Shown: piece by piece, positions 23,325 to 32,505 of the stretch
How positions within the stretch are numbered: position 1 is the first letter of the stretch
Layout: each line of letters opens with the position of its first letter
Program-made: the position numbers and the translations under genes
Notes under the pieces: model-generated
The model's database searches: none
Seen by the model: only the letters and a program-made list of their open reading frames with translations
What the model was told of the DNA's origin: nothing
DNA from: Thereva unica
Taxonomy: Eukaryota; Arthropoda; Insecta; Diptera; Therevidae
DNA: 64,000 nt
NCBI GenBank assembly: GCA_949987705.1
Contig: OX465282.1
Coordinates: 89,392,070 to 89,456,069, forward strand
Direction of reading: 5' to 3'

Positions 23325-23480
23325 AATTGGCCCTTGACTGGAATCCGCAAGGATACCGTCGAGTCGGAAGACCTAGAAAAACGTGAAGGAAAACCCTACT
23401 AGCAGAAGCCGCAACAACTGGGAGATCCTGGTCGGAGCTGAGAGCTGTCGTGCAAAAGAGAGTCCGCTGGAGGGCAACTG
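23325..23480 (+). pseudogene. RTE-like ORF2 C-terminal fragment
   Basis: Nearly identical over about 150 bp to 10157-10312 (LDWNPQG, then the Arg-rich R-P-R-x-T segment and the AEAATTGRSWSELRAV run). It is an orphan piece with a few substitutions and no upstream domain. Confidence 0.8.
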
Positions 23481-23489
23481 TTTCCATCC

Positions 23490-25660
23490 TATGTGAGAGG
23501 GAGTAGAGGAGCCTTTAACGAAAATAATCGTAGTGTTTCCCGTGGTTTTTCGCTATGAACGGCAAAGGTTTCAAAGTTCCGAACATATTTATACCTTTCT
23601 AAATTCGCAACAGTTTCATTTTTCTTGTATCATCTAAATAAAAATTCCCTTTCAGAAATCCATCGGTTAATTTGAATCTTCCAAAGTTGCTTTAAAAATT
23701 TTCTAGGGCACTACAAGATTCCAGCTGAATCGGTTTTTTTTTCTATTTACCTTTCAAAAATAGGTGTCACCCACTAATCTTTTTTTCCGTTTTTAGCCTT
23801 TCAAAATAGCAGGAATAATGGAAAATAGCAAAGAAGCCAAAGGCGCTGATGTTTTTAACTGTTCCAAAAACTTTTAAAGTGGGTTTTCAGATGTTAAATA
23901 CATATGTTTATGAAAAGGGGTTTTAATTGCCTACTTATTGAATTACAGTGAAAAAGTATGAACAATTGTTGGAATATTAAAAACAGATCGGTGAGTGATA
24001 CCTATTTTTAACCGACTTCAAAAAAAGAGGAGGTTATCAATTCGACGTGTAGGTATGTTTTTGTTTAGTCCTGTTCACGCATAACTTTGTAACGCAATAG
24101 CTTTTTCGCTTTTTTCTTTTGTTTGTTTGAAGGGGTCGTTTTCCACGGTGGTCCCGTGCAATTTTTTCTTGATTTTGATGAAGGAGTTCGAAGTTAGGTT
24201 TAAAACACTGCAAAAATTAGCATACCCTGAACCTTTCATAGACACCGGACAAATTACTTTATTGTCGCCAAACTGGCAGAAGACCGGTGGAGGAGTGCGT
24301 AGGTCGGCGATCTTCGATCCAGCGTAGTATAGCGTTGCAGGTTCATGCCCCAGTCGGGGCAGCTCGATTTTTTCCTTTTTTCTTTTTCTAAATCTATTGT
24401 GATTGAAAGAATGTTCTAAAGCTTCTTCGGTGAGAAATTTCGTATTCTTATGGAATTTGTACGAATATTTTATATATTTTACTTTACCTATTTTCTGAAA
24501 TGATTTATTAACATATTAGACAATCGTCATGGCCATGGCGCAGAGGGCTTGCAGCGTACTTCTGGTCTGTGGACTCTGTGGGGTTGCGAGTTCGATTCTT
24601 CCGCGCTGATTTTTTTCAATATGATCGTCACAATAATTTTTTTTAAATATCCTTCGGGGAATTTTGTTTCATATTAAACAAGTTTTTGAGGTGAATACGT
24701 CTATAAATTTGCTTCCAGAACAAAAGACTGATGGTAACGAAATTATGGCATCTAGTTTTGATTTGCAGCTCAAAAACTATTGTTTATATCGAATAAATAA
24801 ATAAATCAAAGAATTTTATTGTTTACATTTAATTTCCCCGATATCAATGGAAATTAAGCATTTATACGCCTCATATTATCTTTATCTGTATGTGTGTGTA
24901 GTGTAAACAAATCTTGCAGCTTAATTTTGACCCACTTCCAAATTACCGATCAACTGCAAATTTTGCACATACGTATAGTTCGCATGACAATATAATTTGA
25001 CTATTTTGTAAAAAAAATCAAGATGGGAGTCGAATTTCGCAATTGGGCTCCCCCTCTTTTGAAGACGGCGCCAGGTAGTAGTTCACTTTCATTGCACTAA
25101 CTCTTGCTTCGAAAATTTGTTTTCATATCTTTGTTAGGCTTATGCCCTTAATACATCACCCACAGGGTGTTAGCACCGTATTCAAAAGTGATTCTTCATT
25201 CTAAATCCATTCTGATTGGATTAATGTTGTTAAGAATTCCAAACAATTGTCCTCGGAACGTAGGGACCCCAAAATGAATACGAAAAACAATTTCGAACGA
25301 AAAATAAATTTTTGATGGTGGCAAGTGGCAGGGCCGCGTTTTTGCAATAAAAGTTCAATTTTAGATGTACAAGCGTTGATCAAAGGGCGCCAAAAGACAA
25401 TCTCGCTCAAAATTTGAGCAACCTTTCATGCCCACACAAAACGCGGACTTTTCTTTAAGTATCGCTGGTTCGACCGGGTGGCCTAGAAACCCTAGCTACT
25501 GTCTTTCAACGAAGGAGGCCTTCCAGAAAGCAGTTAAAGTTTCGAAAACCAATGGCAATAGTCAACCAAGAACAACCACACTCTCGATGTTAAATATTCT
25601 TTCAACTCCACGAGTTGGAGCAAGAGAATCGAAGTGGTATTCTACTTTGGTGCATATATA
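23490..25660. other. Repeat-derived spacer with tRNA-like modules
   Basis: At 24008-24040 is the phrase CCGACTTCAAAAAAAGAGGA, an interspersed-repeat motif I have met widely in insect genomes. At about 24300-24360 and 24535-24612 are tRNA-like stretches with B-box-like GGTTCATGCCC and AGTTCGATTCT. These may be two SINE heads. No protein-coding motif is present; the open frame at 25428-25661 has none. Confidence 0.4.
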
Positions 25661-25669
25661 AGGTCAGGG

Positions 25670-26040
25670 AAGTTAAAGAGTGTCTAGACAATGCGAGCTT
25701 AGCACTTGTAGAATATACAACGTCCTTGCTTATAATCAGCAAGAGACGGAAGAGACGTTCATAAGAATTAGAGTAAGTAGGAGGTCATTTTTTATTTAAT
25801 GTTCGTGTGCCACAAAAGACAACCATACTATCAAGAGGCACACAAGTATGCGGTTGTGCTAATCGGCATAAAGACCTTTAAATAAAGCCCGGTACTGAGA
25901 GTGGTGGCAAACAGGAGAAGGCGTGGAAGCTACATAGCATACTTTCGACGATTTGGCTCTCTCGAAATATGCTGATGAAAAGGAAGACTTGTGAAACATA
26001 TGTATCTGTTTCAGATCCCCAGGTGGTTTTCACCTTAAAG
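25670..26040 (+). pseudogene. Possible R1-like RT remnant
   Basis: A short translation (KECLDNASLALVEYTTSLLI, then SKRRKRRS) resembles the region just after the RT active site in R1-clade elements (a leucine-rich L-A-x-x-K-T-E-x-x-L-I-T-S segment). Several stops follow. The match is by eye and weak. Confidence 0.35.
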
Positions 26041-26064
26041 AGGGCCAAACTAGATATGTACTGA

Positions 26065-26493
26065 TTTTTTTGTATGTGAAAGACTAGAGTCTCAGGAAAG
26101 GCCCTTTATACTGTTGACATTCTATTTTTCTTCGTATAGTGTGCAAAGTCAAACAGCAGCTCTAGTCGGGGAGGAAGGAACTGACCTACCCGCGTTATAT
26201 TTTGTCCACCTACTCCCAACCATTACTTTCGCGACTTTGACATCGGGCCATCGTGAAACAGCTCGCTGGAATGTTATGTCTCCTTAAACAAGTTGAATCT
26301 CATCAACGAACCAATGACATGCGCTTTGGTGGAACAGGGAAGGGCTGAGGATGGCATGACAGGAGGAATAAGGAATGTAAAGAGGGAAGAAGAAAGAAGG
26401 GAAAGTGGAAAAGGAAAAGGACCGTGGGGCTTCCGGGATTCGAACCCATGACCAAACGCCTTACTCCCTAGGGTACCGAGGCCCTTCCCCCCC
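26065..26493 (-). mobile_element. tRNA-derived SINE, copy 2
   Basis: Reverse-oriented copy of the SINE at 16272-16733. The minus strand begins GGCCTCGGTACCCTAGGGAG, has the B box GGTTCGAATCC, then the shared body, and ends in an A run (T run on plus at 26065). Divergence between the two copies is moderate, mostly point changes. Confidence 0.8.
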
Positions 26494-26499
26494 AAAAAG

Positions 26500-27054
26500 C
26501 ACACATAGACTCAGAAAATAAGCTACAACAAATACAAGCTACAAAGGAATAGGGTGAAAGAAATGAGGAAAATCAATCGCCGGAGTTTAAGAATTAAGAA
26601 ACAAACAGGAGAGAGAGTGTTAGGATATATAAGATGACCTAAAATAAAGGATGTTAAACGCAATCTCCAAAAAATTATATGTGACGTATCTTGTCTATGT
26701 CCCCTGTGTGTTTTAAAAACTTGAGGCTGCTGATACAAATTCTTTGCAGATGACGAGCAAGGAGCTGGAGAAGCCATCACCAAGGGAAACGGGGAACTTG
26801 AGTTTCATCGTATGGTGCCTGGAAGTCTCCACAGTGGAGGAATTCAAAAGCCATAATTAAATAATTGAAAACTTACAGGAATTGCATAGAAATTGTATAA
26901 ATAAAGCGGTTGTAGGCGTGTCGCAAAGCTTCATTTTTTATTCTTATTGTTCATTAAGGATTCCTCCCAGAAATCTATATCTCTGGCGAAATGGTGGCGC
27001 TGAAGGGGCTGACCACCAGGGAGGGCGTGCTATAACTTATATAATTAGAAAATT
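26500..27054. other. Left flank of the LTR element; no gene
   Basis: AT-rich sequence with short frames. From about 26880 to 27020 it includes a TATAAATAAAG stretch and a GC-richer patch (GGTGGCGCTGAAGG) that could be the end of another LTR and its leader, but I cannot pair it with anything. Confidence 0.3.
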
Positions 27055-27058
27055 AATT

Positions 27059-28274
27059 TGTAGCATATCAAAATTGCTACGAATCCAAAATATTAAAAAA
27101 AGTCCTAAGTCCTAAATGAAATCTTAGTAAAGCACAAAATTATTTCAAAATAAACATAATATAAATATTACAAAAATTTAACAATGACAAACCAAACATA
27201 AATATTACAAAAATTTAACAATGACAAATCAAACATAGATATTACAAAAAAAAATTTATTTTAATTAGACCTAACAATTAAAATACCTAATCACTTAAAA
27301 ACCTGTAAGACCCAAACAGAGCGGAAGTTCGAATGCCCGAGTCTTCGAAAACGGCCGCGTGGCGAGAAAATAGAGAACCGATCCTTCTTCTCGTGCCAGC
27401 ATGCAAAGAGTATAGACCTATAGTGAACAGAAAAGTAAAATTTAGAAAAGTGGAATTCAGTAAAGTTTAAAACATTTAATATATATATAATTACTCTAAA
27501 TAAATGTATCAAAGTTTAAATAATATGAGTAGTACACTCATAATAAAAAAAAATGTACCTAATTAAATAATGCTCCAGGTAGCCAGAACACATAAAATAA
27601 AAAAAGAAAGGGAATATGCAACAAAGGAAATAATTAAAACTACCTACCAACCACCAGGGAAAAGGAAATATATGGAATATAATAAAAGCATAACCTGTCG
27701 GAGGAGGCAAATAAATCAACGCCACATGCAGACACTGCACAACTTAACCAACGTGGGACTTCCAGATAAGAAAAAAAACATAATAATTCATATATATAAA
27801 ATAAAATAAAAAACAAAAAAAAAACCTTATTATAACTTATATTTATTCTATTATATTTATTATATTACATATTTATTTAACTTATTATCTATATTGGTCA
27901 AATTCATGCTTACATAGTCTGTAAATTATTCCCCTTAATTTATTATTTATGTAAATTGCATGCCTAGGAAATACAATATTAGTTAGATGGGCCCGGATTA
28001 AGTAGGTAAGCGAGTAAGTAGCATAAGGATGCTTATACCTTTAAGAAGTTTTGAATATTATAATAAATTACTAAGCGTTATGTGTAAGGCATTTGAGAAA
28101 AAGGATATGTTTTTATTTCATTCTCCGCAAACCAATTCATTTCCAAAAGAAAAGAAATATTATGACAGGGAACTACGTATACAAATTTCGTCGCCTTCCA
28201 TGGCCTACGAAGGGTTCCCGCCCGGGAAAAAGTAATAAACGTTAGATCCACGATATTAAAGGAAATACGCGATA
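27059..28274 (+). repeat. 5' LTR
   Basis: Begins TGTAGCATATC and is shared with the 3' LTR without any length change. The end is placed at GCGATA from the AATT duplication; the copies actually match two bases further (to ...GATAAA). The only difference I noticed is T at 27443 against C at 31670. It is AT-rich and contains an AATAAA-type signal near 27500. The open frames within it are duplicated in both LTRs and are not genes. Confidence 0.9.
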
Positions 28275-28279
28275 AAATT

Positions 28280-28297
28280 TGGGGGCTCGTCCGGGAT
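28280..28297 (+). other. Primer-binding site complementary to tRNA-Pro
   Basis: TGGGGGCTCGTCCGGGAT is a perfect 18-nt complement of the 3' end of tRNA-Pro including CCA. It lies a few bases after the LTR. The same primer is used by gammaretroviruses, but nothing else here is retroviral in that sense. The rest of the leader (28298-29659) has no recognisable frame. It offers a possible splice donor (AGGTAACA, about 28390) and acceptor (TTTATTTTAG, about 29530). Confidence 0.85.
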
Positions 28298-29659
28298 TTC
28301 TTTTTATAATCAAACACGCGTAAATTTCCTAACTTCATATTTAGGTGCCAACGACCAATATTCATATTTACGATTATCCCCTTCAAACTAAGGTAACAAT
28401 AGGAATCAGCCATTTCATTTCAATGCCATCTATCAATTTTTCATTCTTGGCAAAGCAAAATCGTAACCGTGCATTACAATATAAGGTCCAGTGTCAGTGT
28501 CATCCAAATCTCCGTCTGTCAAGTCGAAATTGCAATACAAGTCCGATTAATCCGTGTACTTCGGAATAATTAAAAGTAATAATATATAAAACAAGTGATT
28601 AGATATCTATTTAAATTAGTAACAACTAAAGTGAAAATAATGCTAGATAGTGTCAAACTAAGTGCGCCAAAATCTCAGATAGCGCCGTAGTCTAATTAAT
28701 TTGTAGTGCTTATATTTTTTAATGAAGTAAACAAAGTGATGACAGGCAGGGCTGCTGTGACAGATCCCATACCACAAAGTGATATTAAATTTTGTAAATA
28801 GTGCAATTGATAGTCAACTTACTTGCGACATATTGTGATTCATTTGCATGTAAGAATTTTTCAGATTTAATGTTACCTTCAAATATCATTGAAAATAGTA
28901 CCCATTTTAGTGTCTTTGAGTTAAATTTATGTTATTGTTAGGATTATCAACTCGATACCCATTCATTTGTTTCAAAGTACTTGTGATCTTATTATTATAC
29001 GTCGAAATTATAAGGTTTTCCTCAAAGGTTTTCTAAAATTTAATAAATTTTGTGCTACTTTATAGTTTAAGCGCTCAGTGATTTCATACAGATCGTTTAT
29101 AGTCATGTCATCATGATAAGATTCTGTTTTGAGTATTCCTTTTAGGTACAAGAAGATTTCTTTTGTTTCTTTAAGCCTGCTTCAGTTTATAGTTATTTCA
29201 ACCGATCCTAATTTGACCATACCTTTTGTTTTGAAAGGCAATATCAAAGTTGAGGGCGATAACATGAGGAAGTGGCGATCGGAATTTAAATAAATAAAGT
29301 TTTGAATAGAAGTATGGGTAATTTATGTAATTTATATGATAATGATAACAAGTGATGCGCAGTATAAGTGAAAGTTTATATTTTCTGATTGTGATTAATT
29401 TTTGGTCGGTAAATAGTTAATGCCTATTATTTGCGTGGGATATTTACGTATAGCCAAGTGAAGTAACATGACGTTTTAATATACTTCGCTCGAATTTTGT
29501 AGACATTTAAAATTTTGTTAGTTTATTTTAGACGAATGTTGGCAGCTCTCATTGTGTTGAATCTTTTATGTCCTAAATATCCGTAATAAAAGTTGGTGAT
29601 CTTATTTAGTAAATTATCTAAAATTTTATCTGTGCGTAAAGAAATTTAATTGATAGAAA
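28298..29659 (+). other. Leader region between primer-binding site and captured gene
   Basis: About 1.36 kb of AT-rich sequence with stops in all frames. No gag-like coiled coil or zinc knuckle is visible. It could combine retroelement leader and packaging sequence with the 5' UTR of the captured mRNA; I cannot locate the junction. Confidence 0.5.
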
Positions 29660-30409
29660 ATGTCGAGATCAAGAGCAAGTTATACGTGGGATCGCGGTAT
29701 TTTCCCCGCTCTACGAACAATTATGCATTTAATTGCCGTCACACATTATTGGTACGCGATTTACCACGATTTCAATCACGTTGAAATTCCGGTAGGCTCC
29801 AGGTTCCACGGAATGGGAAACTCTTTCGGAGGGAAATTCAAGTACCTGACTGTTTTAGATGCGTTTATCCAAGCAATTTACTCCACGATAAGTCTTTTAA
29901 ATGATTTTATCGGAACAAACGAAGTAGCACCAAAGAAAACGCCTACTATACGACAGTTAAAAGATTATTTGCTGGCAGCACTAGCATTTCCTGTAGCACT
30001 AAACGTTGGAATATCATTTTGGACAGTAATGGCTATAGACAGGGAGCTGGTCTTCCCAAAAGCGTTTGACGGATTCTTTCCCAGTTGGCTTAATCATGTT
30101 ATGCACACAACTATAACGGTATTTATTGTGCTAGAGATGTTTATCTCCTTAAGACAATATCCTAAACGTAGTAAAGGATTACTAGACCTTCTATTGTTTA
30201 TGGCAGGATATTTAGTTTGGCTTCCTAATATAAAACACGTTTCTGGTGTTTGGGTATATCCATCATTAGAAGCATTGGATCTTCCACAACGAATCGCCTT
30301 CTTTATTGTTAATTTAGGATTGGTAGTATTCTTGTATTTAACTGGTGAATCCCTTAACAATAAGATTTGGATAAAAGAACTAAAGCTTGCGCATCGTAAG
30401 ACAAATTAA
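29660..30409 (+). CDS. AIG1/ADTRP (FAR-17a) family membrane hydrolase, captured in an LTR element
   Basis: A 249-residue intact, single-exon frame with a good start (GAAAATGTC). Six hydrophobic segments are visible at about residues 15-36, 62-84, 103-125, 143-163, 174-194 and 213-230. Family landmarks include FKYLTVLD, WLNHVMHTT, GVWVYPSLE and LYLTGESLNN. Thr64 aligns with the catalytic Thr43, and His149 with His134, of human AIG1, a threonine hydrolase of fatty-acid esters of hydroxy fatty acids. The enzyme is therefore probably competent. Length fits the family (about 230-250). Host copies of such genes normally have introns (a general expectation I cannot test here). The lack of introns, the LTR boundaries and the A-rich tract behind it argue for reverse-transcribed capture. 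Expression would be driven by the 5' LTR, possibly through splicing. Confidence 0.93.
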   Translation: MSRSRASYTWDRGIFPALRTIMHLIAVTHYWYAIYHDFNHVEIPVGSRFHGMGNSFGGKFKYLTVLDAFIQAIYSTISLLNDFIGTNEVAPKKTPTIRQLKDYLLAALAFPVALNVGISFWTVMAIDRELVFPKAFDGFFPSWLNHVMHTTITVFIVLEMFISLRQYPKRSKGLLDLLLFMAGYLVWLPNIKHVSGVWVYPSLEALDLPQRIAFFIVNLGLVVFLYLTGESLNNKIWIKELKLAHRKTN

Positions 30410-30446
30410 ATTTAATTTAGCTACAAATTAATATATCAAAAAAAAA

Positions 30447-30507
30447 TACCGTTGAGGTATTTAAAAAAAAAAAAAAAACAAAAACCAAAAACAAAAAAAA
30501 AAAAAAC
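30447..30507 (+). other. Hairpin and A-rich tract behind the captured gene
   Basis: AAATACC-GTTGA-GGTATTT forms a short stem-loop, followed directly by an A-rich run (30461-30506, A's broken by a few C's). It begins about 50 bp after the stop codon. It looks like the relic of an mRNA poly(A) tail carried in with the gene. Confidence 0.6.
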
Positions 30508-31044
30508 GATTCCATAGAATTTTAAAATAAAATTTTTTGCACTTGCGTAGGGTATTTTTCATATGCAAACGATTTGTTTTTATTAAATTAAAATAAAGTT
30601 AGAATTCTTTGTAGCTTCAAGCAATTTTACTAAATGATAAACAAAACATTCATAATTAATTTGTTTTCCTATTGTTTAAAGTTGTTGCTTAGTTGTAGAA
30701 TCCACGTGTATTTAAAGGGCATTTTTTAAGCGATCAGTAAATCTAAATTTCTCTATAAAATGTATTACGAGTCATTTTATTAAAATATATAATGAAGAGA
30801 TTACCAAATTATACACATATATACAGTATATAAAAGAAACTAAGTACTTTCGGACAAATCCAAGGGATTCTCCGCGATGAATGCACAGTTTCTGAAAAGA
30901 TTTCTGACCTGTGTTATAGATTAAAAGATAGGAATGGGGTGGATATTGGTAAATGGCACATAAAGGATCTTAAGTAGTATTTGTTAAATAGTATATTTTT
31001 CAAGTTAATAATCCTTTTATAATCGTGTACTTCCAATAATTATT

Positions 31045-31215
31045 ATTAAGAGCGGCAAGCGTAGAGCTCCCGACTCAACTAATGTACAAAAAACTAATAA
31101 TTATAATTAAGAGCGGCAAGCGTAGAGCTCCCGACTCAACTCAAGTTATAAATCCTTTTAATCGTGTATTTCCATTGTTATTAAGAGCGGCAAGCGTAGA
31201 GCTCCCGACTCAACT
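31045..31215 (+). repeat. Three copies of a 36-bp motif near the 3' LTR
   Basis: The unit begins ATTAAGAGCGGCAAGCG and ends CTCCCGACTCAACT. It is present, effectively identical, at 31045-31080, 31106-31141 and 31180-31215. The first and third are each preceded by a related AATCCTTTTA...ATCGTGTA stretch, so a larger unit was duplicated. Each contains GAGC/GCTC pairing potential. Position just before the purine tract suggests a 3' regulatory or RNA-export role, which is inference. Confidence 0.85.
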
Positions 31216-31277
31216 AGTATACAAAAAAAATTGTCCTTAACACGGATTCGCGAAGCACAATTTTTTTTCCCAGGTTC

Positions 31278-31285
31278 GGAGGAAA
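31278..31285 (+). other. Polypurine tract
   Basis: GGAGGAAA lies immediately before the 3' LTR start TGTAGC, the expected site for plus-strand priming. Confidence 0.75.
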
Positions 31286-32501
31286 TGTAGCATATCAAAA
31301 TTGCTACGAATCCAAAATATTAAAAAAAGTCCTAAGTCCTAAATGAAATCTTAGTAAAGCACAAAATTATTTCAAAATAAACATAATATAAATATTACAA
31401 AAATTTAACAATGACAAACCAAACATAAATATTACAAAAATTTAACAATGACAAATCAAACATAGATATTACAAAAAAAAATTTATTTTAATTAGACCTA
31501 ACAATTAAAATACCTAATCACTTAAAAACCTGTAAGACCCAAACAGAGCGGAAGTTCGAATGCCCGAGTCTTCGAAAACGGCCGCGTGGCGAGAAAATAG
31601 AGAACCGATCCTTCTTCTCGTGCCAGCATGCAAAGAGTATAGACCTATAGTGAACAGAAAAGTAAAATTCAGAAAAGTGGAATTCAGTAAAGTTTAAAAC
31701 ATTTAATATATATATAATTACTCTAAATAAATGTATCAAAGTTTAAATAATATGAGTAGTACACTCATAATAAAAAAAAATGTACCTAATTAAATAATGC
31801 TCCAGGTAGCCAGAACACATAAAATAAAAAAAGAAAGGGAATATGCAACAAAGGAAATAATTAAAACTACCTACCAACCACCAGGGAAAAGGAAATATAT
31901 GGAATATAATAAAAGCATAACCTGTCGGAGGAGGCAAATAAATCAACGCCACATGCAGACACTGCACAACTTAACCAACGTGGGACTTCCAGATAAGAAA
32001 AAAAACATAATAATTCATATATATAAAATAAAATAAAAAACAAAAAAAAAACCTTATTATAACTTATATTTATTCTATTATATTTATTATATTACATATT
32101 TATTTAACTTATTATCTATATTGGTCAAATTCATGCTTACATAGTCTGTAAATTATTCCCCTTAATTTATTATTTATGTAAATTGCATGCCTAGGAAATA
32201 CAATATTAGTTAGATGGGCCCGGATTAAGTAGGTAAGCGAGTAAGTAGCATAAGGATGCTTATACCTTTAAGAAGTTTTGAATATTATAATAAATTACTA
32301 AGCGTTATGTGTAAGGCATTTGAGAAAAAGGATATGTTTTTATTTCATTCTCCGCAAACCAATTCATTTCCAAAAGAAAAGAAATATTATGACAGGGAAC
32401 TACGTATACAAATTTCGTCGCCTTCCATGGCCTACGAAGGGTTCCCGCCCGGGAAAAAGTAATAAACGTTAGATCCACGATATTAAAGGAAATACGCGAT
32501 A
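31286..32501 (+). repeat. 3' LTR
   Basis: Same length as the 5' LTR, differing at the one site noticed (C31670). Flanked on the right by AATT then GACCACTTC. Near-identity of the two LTRs indicates little time since insertion. Confidence 0.9.
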
Positions 32502-32505
32502 AATT

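Larger units (their letters stand above)
27059..32501 (+). mobile_element. LTR retroelement carrying a captured AIG1-like gene
   Basis: Two long terminal repeats (27059-28274 and 31286-32501) sit exactly 4227 bp apart. Inside are a tRNA-Pro primer-binding site directly after the left LTR and a purine tract directly before the right LTR. AATT flanks both outer ends (27055-27058 and 32502-32505), a candidate 4-bp target duplication. The 3 kb interior has no gag, protease, RT, integrase or envelope frame. It holds one intact intronless host-type gene (29660-30409), an A-rich tract behind it and three copies of a 36-bp motif. The element must have used another element's proteins to move. Near-identity of the LTRs says the insertion is recent. 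Confidence 0.9.

Noticed and set aside
28280..28297. The gammaretrovirus-like primer site suggested contamination by a mammalian retrovirus or vector
   Set aside because: The site is simply the complement of tRNA-Pro, the LTRs and interior show no such viral genes, and the element lies in insect sequence with a likely target duplication.
27291..28413. Open frames in the 5' LTR as small genes
   Set aside because: The same frames recur 4227 bp downstream in the 3' LTR, lack motifs and lie in AT-rich repeat sequence.
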